From Clostridia bacterium (lineage in GTDB: Bacteria; Bacillota; Clostridia; Oscillospirales; Acutalibacteraceae), in contig JAILDS010000256.1 in the NCBI GenBank assembly GCA_024689165.1, positions 1 to 15,399 on the forward strand: a stretch of 15,399 bases of DNA, written 5' to 3'. The stretch's first letter is position 1, and each line of letters opens with the position of its first letter. Position numbers and translations under genes: made by a program. The notes under the pieces were generated by a model. The model ran no database searches, had not been told where the DNA came from, and saw only the letters and a list, made by a program, of their open reading frames with translations. Shown here piece by piece: positions 6,065 through 14,626 of this stretch.

Positions 6065-7105
6065 ATGAAAAAAATCACTGCTCTGCTTATCGCTTTCTGC
6101 CTTGTTTTCTCGCTCACCGCCTGCTCGGGCGGCGGGGACGCTCCCGAAGCAAATACGGATGCGTCCGCGCCCGACGCCGGGCTGAAAAAGGTGACCGTCT
6201 GTCTCGACTACACGCCGAACACGAACCATACCGGCCTTTTCGTCGCTCAGAGCCTCGGTTATTACGCCGAAAAAGGACTTGACGTGACGATTATCCAGCC
6301 CCCGGAGGACGGTGCCGTCGCCGCCTGCGCGGCAGGTCAGGCGCAGTTCGCCGTAGACTTCCAGGACTGGCTCGCCGCCGCGTTCACCTCCGACGCGCCC
6401 ATCGGCATAACCGCGGTTGCGGCTCTGTGCGCGCACAATACGTCGGGCATCATGTCCCTCAAGGGGCAGGGCATGGACCGCCCCGGCGGGCTTGAGGGCA
6501 ACGCCTACCTCACGTGGAACTCGCCCATCGAGCTCGCCATGGTCAAAAACGTCGTTGAAGGCGACGGCGGCGACTACGGCAAAGTGACGATCATACCCAA
6601 CACCGTCACAGACGAGGCTGCGGACGTCACCGCGAATCCCGACCACGCCATCTGGGTGTATTCCGGCTGGGGGCTCGTCAACGCGCGCATCAAAGGGGTC
6701 GAAACGGACTATTTCAGCTTCCGCGATATCAACCCCGTCTTCGACTACTACACGCCGGTCCTTGTGGCGAACAACGGGCTCATCGAAAACGACCCGCAGC
6801 TCGTCAGGGACTTCCTCGCGGCAACGGCAAAGGGCTATGAATACGCCGTGAACGAGCCGGAGGAGGCGGCGCGGATACTGATCGCTTCCGATACCACGCG
6901 CTCCCTGGACGGTTCCGAACAGCTCGTGACCGAGAGCCAGAAGGAGCTCAGCGCGGCTTATATAGACGACTCCCCGTACTGGGGCTATATAGACGCCGGG
7001 CGCTGGGACGCGTTCTACGACTGGCTGTCCGAAAACGGGCTCGTCGAAAAGCAGATCCCGCACGGCACCGGCTTTACGAACGACTTCCTTCCCGGCAACG
7101 GCTGA
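6065..7105 (+). CDS. thiY: NMT1/THI5-like substrate-binding lipoprotein (ThiY-like)
   Basis: 346 residues from the ATG at 6065, chosen because AAAGGA (6050-6055) is nine bases upstream and it gives a clean lipoprotein signal, MKKITALLIAFCLVFSLTAC with the lipid-carrying C20. ATGs at 6047 (overlapping the permease stop as ATGA) and 6056 are in frame and possible. After an acidic linker (21-40) the mature domain starts KKVTVCLDYTPNTNHTGLFVAQ, where LD48-Y-T-P-N52-T-N-H55 matches the pyrimidine-binding start of the NMT1/THI5 family. Later parts include GQAQFAVDFQDW and YFSFRDINPVFDYYTPVLVAN, typical of the family. It should hold a formylaminopyrimidine or hydroxymethylpyrimidine outside the membrane and hand it to the permease. 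The ligand is inferred from family and riboswitch. Confidence 0.88.
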   Translation: MKKITALLIAFCLVFSLTACSGGGDAPEANTDASAPDAGLKKVTVCLDYTPNTNHTGLFVAQSLGYYAEKGLDVTIIQPPEDGAVAACAAGQAQFAVDFQDWLAAAFTSDAPIGITAVAALCAHNTSGIMSLKGQGMDRPGGLEGNAYLTWNSPIELAMVKNVVEGDGGDYGKVTIIPNTVTDEAADVTANPDHAIWVYSGWGLVNARIKGVETDYFSFRDINPVFDYYTPVLVANNGLIENDPQLVRDFLAATAKGYEYAVNEPEEAARILIASDTTRSLDGSEQLVTESQKELSAAYIDDSPYWGYIDAGRWDAFYDWLSENGLVEKQIPHGTGFTNDFLPGNG

Positions 7106-7131
7106 GCCGTCGGGGAAAGACCTTCATCGCC

Positions 7132-7872
7132 GTGTCAGAGCTTCTGAGCGCCGCCGCGCTGACGAAATCGTATTCGGGGCGTACCGTCGTCGAAAACGTC
7201 TCGCTCACCCTGCGCAAGGGGGAGCTTGTGGGGCTCGTCGGCATGTCCGGCGGCGGCAAAACGACCGTTTTCAATATGTTGTCCGGGCTTACCGCGCCGG
7301 ACTCGGGGCGCGTGCTCCTGCGGGGGAAGGATATAACCGGTCAGCCGGGCAATGTTTCGTATATGCTCCAGAAGGACCTGCTTTTCGGGCATATGAAGGT
7401 AATAGACTGCGTCGCCCTGCCGCTGGTCATACGCGGCATGAGCAAAAAAGACGCGCGGGAAACCGCGGGGGCGTATTTCGGGCAGTTCGGGCTGGAGGGG
7501 ACGGAATATCTCTATCCCGCGCAGCTCTCCGGCGGTATGCGCCAGAGGGCGGCGCTGCTGAGGACACGGCTCGACGCCGTGAACGGGGTGGCGCTTCTCG
7601 ACGAGCCCTTCGGAGCCCTGGACGCGATAACCCGCGAAAAGGTACGCGAATGGTACCTCGGGATAATGCAGGAGCTGGACCTGTCGACCGTGTTCATCAC
7701 CCACGACGTGGATGAAGCCGTCCTTTTGTCAGACAGGGTGCTGGTCCTGTCCGGCTCGCCGGGAAGGATAGCCGGAGAGGTCGTCATAGCCGAGCCGAAG
7801 CCGAGAAAGGCGGGCTTCGGCCTGACGACGGATTTTCTTGAATATAAAAAACAGATATTGGGGCTGTTATGA
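7132..7872 (+). CDS. thiZ: ABC transporter ATPase for the thiamine precursor importer (ThiZ-like)
   Basis: 246 residues starting at a GTG; a modest GGGGAAAG (7112-7119) lies upstream and the gap after thiY is 26 bases. All ATPase motifs are intact: Walker A GMSGGGKTT (37-45, K43), Q-loop Q80, signature LSGGMRQR (132-139), Walker B VALLDEPF with catalytic E158, D-loop GALD, and switch H191 in FITHDVDEA. It belongs to the nitrate/sulfonate/taurine-type subfamily, which also powers thiamine precursor importers. It completes the transporter with the two genes before it. Its TGA overlaps the rsmG ATG (ATGA at 7869), so rsmG is probably translated from the same message. Confidence 0.88.
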   Translation: MSELLSAAALTKSYSGRTVVENVSLTLRKGELVGLVGMSGGGKTTVFNMLSGLTAPDSGRVLLRGKDITGQPGNVSYMLQKDLLFGHMKVIDCVALPLVIRGMSKKDARETAGAYFGQFGLEGTEYLYPAQLSGGMRQRAALLRTRLDAVNGVALLDEPFGALDAITREKVREWYLGIMQELDLSTVFITHDVDEAVLLSDRVLVLSGSPGRIAGEVVIAEPKPRKAGFGLTTDFLEYKKQILGLL

Positions 7873-8582
7873 ACGAAAAAGAGATCATGGAGCTGCTCGG
7901 GCAGGCGGGCGCCGCCGTTCAGGAAGACGTCGCCGCAAGGGTGAAGATCTACCTCGATCACCTGCTCGAGTATAATGAAAACGTAAACCTGACCGCGATA
8001 ACCGACCCCCGCGAGGCCGTCGTCAAGCACTTCGCGGACAGCTTCCTGCTCGCGTCGGAGCACGAGTTCCCGAAAGGAGCGGCCGTGTGCGACGTCGGCA
8101 CCGGGGCGGGTTTTCCCGGAGCCGCCCTGCTGTGCCTCAGGCCCGACCTGAAGCTGACGCTCGTGGACTCTATCGACAAAAAGCTTGAGTTCCTGCGCCT
8201 GCTGCTCCAGAGACTCGGGCTGGACGCTTCCGTCGTACACGCCCGCGCGGAGGAGCTCGGCGTCAGGCAGGGGTACCGAGAAAGCTTCGACATAGTGACC
8301 GCCAGAGCCGTCGCGCCGCTCAACGTCCTCGCCGAATACTGCCTGCCGCTCGTGCGGCCGGGCGGGGTCTTCCTCGCGATGAAGGGCGAGCCCTCCGCGG
8401 GCGAGCTCTCGGACGGGAAACGCGCCGCGCCCGCCGTGGGCGGCAAGGTGTCGGAGATAAAAAAATACGGGCTCGACGGAGCGAAGCGCGCGCTCGTCGT
8501 CGTCGAAAAGACGGGAAGGACGCCGCGGCGTTTCCCGAGGACCGCCGCCGCCATCAAAAAGAACCCCCTGCCGCTTAATTAA
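7869..8582 (+). CDS. rsmG: 16S rRNA (guanine-527-N7)-methyltransferase
   Basis: 237 residues, normal for RsmG (GidB), which methylates G527 of 16S rRNA with S-adenosylmethionine; loss of this gene is known to give low-level streptomycin resistance. Seen motifs: the N-terminal LLEYNENVNLTAITDPREAVVKHFADS (about 32-58), SAM motif I CDVGTGAGFPG (74-84), LVDSIDKKLEFL (98-109), TARAVAPL (144-151) and K172 in LAMKG. The start overlaps the preceding ATPase gene by four bases and lies downstream of the TPP terminator. Unless an internal promoter exists, which I do not see, its level would follow thiamine status. A housekeeping gene in that position is unusual. Confidence 0.95.
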   Translation: MNEKEIMELLGQAGAAVQEDVAARVKIYLDHLLEYNENVNLTAITDPREAVVKHFADSFLLASEHEFPKGAAVCDVGTGAGFPGAALLCLRPDLKLTLVDSIDKKLEFLRLLLQRLGLDASVVHARAEELGVRQGYRESFDIVTARAVAPLNVLAEYCLPLVRPGGVFLAMKGEPSAGELSDGKRAAPAVGGKVSEIKKYGLDGAKRALVVVEKTGRTPRRFPRTAAAIKKNPLPLN

Positions 8583-8592
8583 GATATTGTTC

Positions 8593-8598
8593 AGGAGG
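8593..8598 (+). promoter_or_regulatory. Ribosome binding site that sets the PHP gene start
   Basis: AGGAGG here is six bases before the GTG at 8605. An in-frame TTG at 8587 lies upstream of it and would place the site inside the coding region, so GTG 8605 is the better start. Confidence 0.8.
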
Positions 8599-8604
8599 TC
8601 TCAG

Positions 8605-9372
8605 GTGTTCGTACTCGAAAGAACGTATGATCTCGACGAGCTCGTCAGGCACAATATGCACACGCACTCGGTGTTCTCCCTGTGCGCGAAGCCGGAAATG
8701 ACGCTCGAGGCGATGATACGCCGCGCCGAAGAAAAGGGGCTCAAAACGCTCGCCGTCACCGACCACTCCGACCCCGGGGACGATATAGACACCTACGCGA
8801 ACTTCCTGTTTTATAAAGAGAAGCTCAGAAGCATCGAAACGCCCGTTCGCGTGCTCATCGGCGCCGAGCTGTCCGCATACGGCGTGGGCAGGTACGGCGA
8901 GCCATATGAGGTCGACAAGGCACTCGACTTCGCGAGCTATTCCCACGTGCATTATCACCTTGACTCTTGGGAGCACCCCGAGGACAGAAGCCCGAGGGGC
9001 TACGCCGCGCATGAGCTCGCGGTGCTCGACGCGCTGTTCGCAACCTCCCGGGCGGACAATATCGCCCACCCCTTTTCGCCGGCGAAGATGCACTTTTTCA
9101 GCGAGGATGAAAAAAACGCCGTGCTCGCGTCCATAACGGACAACGAGCTCGGCGATATAATGCTCAGGGGCGAACGCGCCGGGGCGAGCTGGGAGATACA
9201 TACCCCGACGTTTCTGCGCTTTACGGATTTTTCAAAGCGGTTTTTCAATATCGGCAGAGAGGTCGGAGTCCATTTCGTCGTCGGTACCGACGCCCACAGG
9301 CTCGACGCCCTTGCCCCGGAAGGCCTTGCCGAACGCCTCAGAGCGGCGGCCGCCGGCAAGCGGATCGTATGA
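8605..9372 (+). CDS. PHP-domain metal-dependent phosphoesterase
   Basis: 255 residues from the GTG at 8605. It carries the full set of PHP metal ligands: H19 and H21 (NMHTHS), D53-H54 (VTDHSD), E88 (IGAELS), H114/H116/H118 (YSHVHYH), H155 (NIAHPF), and D229/H231 (GTDAH). These bind a trinuclear metal centre that hydrolyses phosphoesters. The family includes histidinol phosphatase and nucleotide or small-RNA phosphatases; no histidine genes lie nearby, so the substrate is open. The histidine-rich YSHVHYH is slightly richer than the usual single H at that position. It begins 22 bases after rsmG and ends 30 bases before the stop of the convergent radical SAM gene, with no clear terminator between. 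Confidence 0.85.
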   Translation: MFVLERTYDLDELVRHNMHTHSVFSLCAKPEMTLEAMIRRAEEKGLKTLAVTDHSDPGDDIDTYANFLFYKEKLRSIETPVRVLIGAELSAYGVGRYGEPYEVDKALDFASYSHVHYHLDSWEHPEDRSPRGYAAHELAVLDALFATSRADNIAHPFSPAKMHFFSEDEKNAVLASITDNELGDIMLRGERAGASWEIHTPTFLRFTDFSKRFFNIGREVGVHFVVGTDAHRLDALAPEGLAERLRAAAAGKRIV

Positions 9373-9402
9373 GTCTGAAGGATGAGGAAAAGGTCTGAGG
9401 CG

Positions 9403-11274
9403 TTATACAGGCTTTTTCTGCGCCGCGCAGCTGCCGAGCCGCGCCGCCCCGCAGGCGGCGCATTTTTCGTCGCAGCGGGGAGTGGTCTGTCCCTTCCGAG
9501 CCTTCTCGCTCTCCATTCTGAGGTATTCGCGGCTCACGCCGTAATCGAGGTGGTCCCAGGGGAGCACTTCGTCGTAATCGCGTTTCCTCGCGGCGTAGAA
9601 GGACGGGTCGAGCTCGTTTTTCTCAAAGGCCTCCGCCCACAGGTCCGGCTTGAAAAAGTCGTCCCACGCGTCGTACTTCGCGCCCATGCGCCAGACGGTC
9701 TCTATGACCGCGCCGAGCCTTCTGTCGCCGCGGGCAAGCGCGCCCTCGAGCACGCTCATGTCGGTCATGTTGAAGCCGAAGGTTATCTTTTTCGAATGCC
9801 CGGTCCCGGTAAGCAGCTCTTTTTTGCGCTCAAGCTCCTCTTTTGTGCACTGCGCCTCCCACTGGAAAGGCGTAAAAGGCTTTGGCACGAAGGACGCCGC
9901 CGAGACCGCGACCGAAACGCCCCGCCCCTTCGGGCGGTTTTCGTTTTTGTAATACAGGTCGCACACCGCGTGCGCCAGCCGCAGTATCTCGAGCACGTCC
10001 CCGTCTGTCTCCGTCGGCAACCCGAGCATGAAATACATCTTGATGTTCGTCCTGCCGTCGGCAAAGGCGTTCTGCGCGGCGGAGAGTATCTCTTCCTCGG
10101 AGACGTTCTTGTTTATGACGTCGCGCAGCCTCTGCGAGCCCGCCTCCGCGGCGAAGGTCACGCCGGATTTCCTCACGCGGCTGAGAAACGCGATCACCGA
10201 CGCGGGGAAGTTGTCCGCGCGCAGGGAGGGGAGCGACACGTTGATCTTTTCGTCGAAGATCCATTCCCCGTAAAGCTCAAGCAGCTCGGGCAGCTGCGGA
10301 TAGTCGGACGTGGACAGGCTGCACAGGGATATCTCGTCGTAGCCAGACGTGCGGCAGAGGTTCAGCGAGTCGCGGTTGACTTTCTCTGCGCTTTTGACCC
10401 GGATGGGGCGGTTTATGAAGCCTGCCTGACAGAAGCGGCAGCCCCGCGTGCAGCCCCGGAAAAGTTCCACCGTGGCGCGGTCGAAGACCGTCTGAGTCAG
10501 CGGCACGACGAATTTTTCAGGGAAGAACGCGGAGTCGAGATCCCGGACCACGGCCTTTTTCACGGGAAGGACTGTCTCGTCCGCGCCGTGCGCAGGGGAT
10601 ACCCTTTCTACCGTGCCGTCCGCGTTGTAGGAGACCTCGTAGAGAGAGGGCACGTAGACGCCGGGTATGCTCGCCGCGGCGGCAAGGAACTCCTTTTTTG
10701 ACAGCCCGCGGGTCTTCGCGCTTTTGATAAGGTCGAGCAGGTCGGCGGTCGCCTCCTCGCCGTCGCCCAGCATAAACAGGTCTATGAAATCCGCCATCGG
10801 TTCCGGGTTGCAGCAGCAAGGCCCGCCCGCGATCACGACCGGCAGAAGCTCCTTCCTGTCCGCGCTCCTGACGGGCAGCCCCGCCAGGTCCAGCATGTTG
10901 AGCACGTTGGTGTAGCACGGCTCGTACTGGAGCGAAAAACCGACGAGGTCGAACTCAGAAACCGGCGTGAAGGTCTCGAGGCCGTACAGCGGCACGCCGT
11001 TTTCGCGCATGAGAGACTCCATGTCCTCTCTGGGGGCGAAAACGCGCTCACAGGTGCAGTCCTCCCTCGAGTTGACCAGGGAGTAGAGTATCTTCACGCC
11101 GAGATGGCTCATGCCGATGTCGTAGAAATCCGGGAAGCAGAGGGCGTAGCTGACGAGCTCCCTGGAGAATTCCCTGGACTGCAGGTTGCTCTCCGTCCCG
11201 GTGTAGGAGGCGGGCTTCTGCACGAGGCTGAGCAGCGGCGTCACGGCGCCGAGGATCTTTTCGTTTTTGACCAT
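9403..11274 (-). CDS. B12-binding radical SAM protein (TIGR03960-like)
   Basis: 623 residues. The N-terminal half (about 40-185) resembles a cobalamin-binding fold, with DIGMSHLGVKILYSLVNSR, FDLVGFSLQYE and AGGPCCCNPEPMADFIDLFMLGDGE. The radical SAM core has C275, C279 and C282 (ELFRGCTRGCRFCQAG), which bind the 4Fe-4S cluster, and further SAM-fold strands to about 480. The tail holds a second cysteine set, C601, C605, C608 and C616 (PRCDEKCAACG), probably another metal site. Homologues are widespread in Clostridia, often next to a DUF2344 protein and ribonuclease G; that partner is not next to it here. The role is unknown. It starts three bases after the GH3 gene stop, and GGAAAG inside that gene is its weak ribosome binding site. 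Confidence 0.88.
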   Translation of the reverse strand: MVKNEKILGAVTPLLSLVQKPASYTGTESNLQSREFSRELVSYALCFPDFYDIGMSHLGVKILYSLVNSREDCTCERVFAPREDMESLMRENGVPLYGLETFTPVSEFDLVGFSLQYEPCYTNVLNMLDLAGLPVRSADRKELLPVVIAGGPCCCNPEPMADFIDLFMLGDGEEATADLLDLIKSAKTRGLSKKEFLAAAASIPGVYVPSLYEVSYNADGTVERVSPAHGADETVLPVKKAVVRDLDSAFFPEKFVVPLTQTVFDRATVELFRGCTRGCRFCQAGFINRPIRVKSAEKVNRDSLNLCRTSGYDEISLCSLSTSDYPQLPELLELYGEWIFDEKINVSLPSLRADNFPASVIAFLSRVRKSGVTFAAEAGSQRLRDVINKNVSEEEILSAAQNAFADGRTNIKMYFMLGLPTETDGDVLEILRLAHAVCDLYYKNENRPKGRGVSVAVSAASFVPKPFTPFQWEAQCTKEELERKKELLTGTGHSKKITFGFNMTDMSVLEGALARGDRRLGAVIETVWRMGAKYDAWDDFFKPDLWAEAFEKNELDPSFYAARKRDYDEVLPWDHLDYGVSREYLRMESEKARKGQTTPRCDEKCAACGAARLGSCAAQKKPV

Positions 11275-11277
11275 TTT

Positions 11278-13485
11278 TTATCTTTCCGTTTTTTCCGGCG
11301 CAGTGTCCGGGGATACGGTAAACCGGGCGAGCTCTGTTTCGCTCGACGTACCGAGGATGATGCCGAAGTCGCCGCCGTGCGCGCCGAACCGCATATCGCG
11401 GTCGTAATAGCAGAACGCCTCCGGGCCGACACTTATCTCAAAGTCGGCGCAGCCTCCGGCCGGGACGGATACGCGGGCATAGCCGACGAGCCTTTTGAGC
11501 GGCATTACGACGTCGCAGTTTCTGGCGCACAGGTACGCCTGTAGTACCTCGGCGCCGTCCGAGCCGCCGGTGTTCTTCAGCTTCCCGGCGATCTTCACGC
11601 CGTCGCCGTCCTTGCTCAGCCGGGCCTTGTCGAGTGCGAAGCTCGTGTAGCTGAGACCGTGGCCGAACTCGAAAAGCGGCTTGCCGTCGTTGTCGCAGTA
11701 GCCGTAGCCCCTGCCGCCCGGCTTGTACGAGTAATACAGCGGGAGCTGCCCGACGCTTTTCGGGAAGGTGATCGGCAGTTTCCCGGAGGGGTTGACGTCG
11801 CCGAAGAGTACCTCGACCGTCGCCTGAGCCCCCTGCTCGCCGGGATACCACGCCTCGACTACCGCCGGCGCGGCGTCTATCCACGCGGACATGTCCACGG
11901 GCGAGCCGTTGAGCAGCACGACGGCGCTGTTTTTGTTCGCCCGGCACATCGCGAGTATGCTCTTTTCCTGGTCCACGCGGGAGCTCTGGGTCTTTTCGTC
12001 CACTATGATCCCGCCGTCGTCCGAACGGTTGGAGCTCGTCATCACGCCCGGCAGCCTTATGTCGCTCCGGTCCGAGCCCTCGCCCTCGATGACCGAGGTG
12101 AAGTATATCGCCGCGTCGCACTCCGGCGCGAGCCGTTCGATCTCGTCGTCCGCGCCGAAAACGACCTCGGCTCCGGAGAAGCGCTCAAGCGCCTCCAGTG
12201 GGGTCAGCGCGTCCGGCGCGGACCAGCCGACGCCGTAAGGGCCGGAATAGTTCGACCCGACCGGGACGACCTGCGCCCCCGAGCCGAAAACGGCGATCCG
12301 TTTCGTCGCGCCGCGCCTGAGGGGAAGCGCGCCGTCGTTTTTCAGAAGCACTATGCACTCCCTCGCGGCCCTGAGGGCGAGCTCCCTGTGCTCCGGGCTC
12401 CTGACCGCCGCGTCGGCTGCGTCCTCGTCGGCGAAGGGCTCGTCGACTATCCCGCTTTTTATCTCTGCGCAGAGCACCCGCAGGACGCTGCGGTCGAGCT
12501 CCTCTTCCGAAAAATAACCCTTTTCAAAAGCCTTGGTCAGCTCGTCGAGCCGGTCAAACGGCAGGATGACGTCAAGGCCGTTCTTTATCGACTCCGCAGC
12601 GGCTGTTTGATAGTCGGCAAAAAGCATGTGTTTGTTCACCAGCCCGTCGACTCCGCCGTAGTCCGTGACGACGAAGCCCTCAAAGCCCCACTCGCCGCGC
12701 AGAATATCGTTGAGCAGCCGCCCGTCGCAGGTGCAGGGACGGCCGTTTACCGAGTTGTACGCCGCCATGACGCTCTGGGCGCCCGCGTCGAAGCAGGCCT
12801 TGAAGGGCGGCAGAAAAACCTCCCTGAGCGTCCGTTCGTCGGTGGTCGAGAAATTGGAGTCGCGCCCGCCGTCCGAGTAGTTGTCGGCAAAATGCTTCGG
12901 CGTGGCTATGACGCCGTTCTTCTCGAGTCCGGCGCACATTGCGGCGCCGAAGTCCGAGACGAGCATGACGTCCTCCCCGAAGGTCTCCACGGTACGCCCC
13001 CAGCGGCAGTCCCTCACGACGTTGACGACCGGGGCGAAGACCTGGCGGACGCCCACGGCGCGGCACTCCTTGCCTATGACGTCGGCGACCTCCTCCTGCA
13101 GAGCGGGGTCGAAGCTCGACGCCATGGCTATCGGCTGGGGGAAGCAGGTCGCCATGCCCCACTGAGCCCCGTGCAGGGCCTCGCCGTTCTCTATCGGGGG
13201 TACCCCGTCTGCGGGATCCCCGTCCGCCGATCCTTCCCGGGCACGAAGGCTGAGCAGGACGTCGCGGTTGATCCTGCGGGCGACCTCCGACGGGGAGGCG
13301 GTCCTGCCGAGACTGTTGTGCATGAAATGGCCGGGGTTGCGGTAGCTGCCCAGCAGCGGGCAGCGGCGCGACTCGTAGGTCTCGTCGATATCGAAGATCA
13401 TGTCGGAGCAGAGCCTCGCGAGCTTCTCGCCGACGGTCATTTTACCGAGCAAACCGCGCGCCCGGGTCAGTATCTCTTTTTCCAT
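11278..13485 (-). CDS. Glycoside hydrolase family 3 beta-glycosidase
   Basis: 735 residues from the ATG at 13485; AAGGA (13497-13493) lies seven bases upstream, whereas the GTG at 13491 is too close to it. There is no signal peptide, so it is probably cytoplasmic and acts on imported oligosaccharides. Domain 1 (about 90-350) is the GH3 barrel with GVRQVFAPVVNVVRDCRWGRTVETFGED, K197-H198 (TPKHFA) and the nucleophile D275 in VVTDYGG. Domain 2 (about 370-620) is the alpha/beta sandwich; E469 in EGEGSDRSDIRLPG is the likely acid/base, and KLPITFPKS with FEFGHGLSYTSF are typical. The C-terminal part (about 630-720) is a fibronectin-III-like domain. Beta-glucosidase or beta-xylosidase is likely; the exact sugar cannot be read. 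It is cotranscribed with the radical SAM gene. Confidence 0.93.
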   Translation of the reverse strand: MEKEILTRARGLLGKMTVGEKLARLCSDMIFDIDETYESRRCPLLGSYRNPGHFMHNSLGRTASPSEVARRINRDVLLSLRAREGSADGDPADGVPPIENGEALHGAQWGMATCFPQPIAMASSFDPALQEEVADVIGKECRAVGVRQVFAPVVNVVRDCRWGRTVETFGEDVMLVSDFGAAMCAGLEKNGVIATPKHFADNYSDGGRDSNFSTTDERTLREVFLPPFKACFDAGAQSVMAAYNSVNGRPCTCDGRLLNDILRGEWGFEGFVVTDYGGVDGLVNKHMLFADYQTAAAESIKNGLDVILPFDRLDELTKAFEKGYFSEEELDRSVLRVLCAEIKSGIVDEPFADEDAADAAVRSPEHRELALRAARECIVLLKNDGALPLRRGATKRIAVFGSGAQVVPVGSNYSGPYGVGWSAPDALTPLEALERFSGAEVVFGADDEIERLAPECDAAIYFTSVIEGEGSDRSDIRLPGVMTSSNRSDDGGIIVDEKTQSSRVDQEKSILAMCRANKNSAVVLLNGSPVDMSAWIDAAPAVVEAWYPGEQGAQATVEVLFGDVNPSGKLPITFPKSVGQLPLYYSYKPGGRGYGYCDNDGKPLFEFGHGLSYTSFALDKARLSKDGDGVKIAGKLKNTGGSDGAEVLQAYLCARNCDVVMPLKRLVGYARVSVPAGGCADFEISVGPEAFCYYDRDMRFGAHGGDFGIILGTSSETELARFTVSPDTAPEKTER

Positions 13486-13517
13486 AGCCACGTCCTTTTG
13501 ATAACGCGTTGGGGTTT

Positions 13518-13546
13518 ATTATAGCCCCGCGGTTTTTTTCGGTCAA
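13518..13546 (-). promoter_or_regulatory. Strong promoter of the GH3-radical SAM operon
   Basis: On the minus strand, TTGACC (13546-13541), a 17-base spacer and a perfect TATAAT (13523-13518) precede the GH3 gene by 32 bases. GGGG (13511-13514) and CCCC (13525-13528) flank the -10 box as six-base imperfect arms, a possible operator but weak. Confidence 0.75.
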
Positions 13547-13611
13547 GACGCAATGTGATGTGCGCGGGTCCGGATGAATTATTACAGTTTTGATAATAAC
13601 GCAGCAAGTAT

Positions 13612-13640
13612 TTGATTTCACTATACGGCGGTGTTAAGAT
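13612..13640 (+). promoter_or_regulatory. Promoter of the DAG kinase-cdsA operon
   Basis: TTGATT (13612-13617), a 17-base spacer and TAAGAT (13635-13640), with an extended -10 TG at 13632-13633. It lies 30 bases before the ATG at 13671 and is divergent from the GH3 promoter. Confidence 0.6.
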
Positions 13641-13670
13641 AAGGCAATTTAATCTATTGCGGAGGTCGGC

Positions 13671-14624
13671 ATGAACAGCGAACGTTTGAAGACTTTGATA
13701 GTTTATAATCCTCTGGCGGGCAAAAACAGCACGCGTCCGTCGCCCGAAGAGGTCATGATGCTCTTCGATCCGTCGCGCTACGACTGCCGGCTTTTCAAAA
13801 CGGAGCTGTATTCCGACGCGGCGGAGATCGTCAGACTGAATTCTTCCGACGCGGACGTCGTCGTCGCCGTGGGCGGCGACGGGACCTTCAACGGGGTCGC
13901 GCAGGGCGTGTTCGAGTGCGGCGGCAAAAGCGCCGTCGCTTACCTGCCGACAGGCTCCACCAACGACGTTGCGAACGCTCTGGGCATCCCTTCAAAGCTG
14001 TCCGACGCCGTCGGTCTCATTGACGCGGGGCATATCAGCCCCCTCGACGTGGCGACGGTCAACGACCGCTTCTGCGTCTATATCGCAGGCTTCGGTCCCG
14101 GAATGGCCGTGTCGTACACCACCCCGAGGTCGCTGAAGAACAGGCTGGGCTATTCGGCCTATATGCTCAACGGCTTCGTGTTCAGTCTGGCCAAGAACGT
14201 CGCCGAGGTCAGGCCGAGGAAGGTTCGCTTCGTTATCGACGGCGAGCCGCTGGAGGGCGAATTCTTTTTCGGAGCGGTCTCGAACTCCACCGGCGCGGGC
14301 GGCATGATAAAATACGACAGGAACGACGTCGAGTTCGACGACGGGAAATTCGAGCTGCTGCTGATAAAGGACCTCAGGAACGTGTTTGAGGTCGTCCCCA
14401 TGATAAAAAGACTGCTGACCCACGATTACGGCGGCGAAAAGATCATCTACCGAAAGGTCAGCTCGCTGACGGCGGACTTTGAAGAGCCCGAGAATTTCAC
14501 GCTCGACGGCGAGGAATACTCCGGCGTGACGCATCTGGAGCTTCAGGTCCGCAAACAGGCGATAAAGCTCCTTTCTCCCGGCTTCGGCCCGGAGAAGGGC
14601 CGCGGCGAGGGGAAGAAGGCGTAA
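13671..14624 (+). CDS. Diacylglycerol kinase family lipid kinase (YegS/DgkB-like)
   Basis: 317 residues; GGAGG (13661-13665) is five bases before the ATG. The catalytic domain begins LIVYNPLAGKNS (9-20) and holds the nucleotide site VVAVGGDGTFNGVAQGV (64-80, GGDGT 68-72) and LPTGSTNDVANALGIP (92-107). The second domain has the AGFGPGMAVSYTT and SNSTGAGG stretches, with a final LDGEEYSG segment usual for the family. It should phosphorylate diacylglycerol, or a related lipid, to phosphatidate on the inner face of the membrane. A cdsA gene that uses phosphatidate starts two bases after the stop, which supports a phospholipid role, such as recycling of diacylglycerol. A different lipid substrate remains possible for this broad family. 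Confidence 0.9.
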   Translation: MNSERLKTLIVYNPLAGKNSTRPSPEEVMMLFDPSRYDCRLFKTELYSDAAEIVRLNSSDADVVVAVGGDGTFNGVAQGVFECGGKSAVAYLPTGSTNDVANALGIPSKLSDAVGLIDAGHISPLDVATVNDRFCVYIAGFGPGMAVSYTTPRSLKNRLGYSAYMLNGFVFSLAKNVAEVRPRKVRFVIDGEPLEGEFFFGAVSNSTGAGGMIKYDRNDVEFDDGKFELLLIKDLRNVFEVVPMIKRLLTHDYGGEKIIYRKVSSLTADFEEPENFTLDGEEYSGVTHLELQVRKQAIKLLSPGFGPEKGRGEGKKA

Positions 14625-14626
14625 GC

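Noticed and set aside
9382..10701. Plus-strand open frame of 439 codons
   Set aside because: Antisense to the radical SAM gene. Long open antisense frames are expected in such GC-rich DNA; no motif or ribosome binding site supports it.
11659..13524. Plus-strand open frame of 621 codons
   Set aside because: Antisense to the GH3 gene, with an arginine- and valine-rich composition typical of shadow frames. The GH3 motifs on the other strand settle the question.
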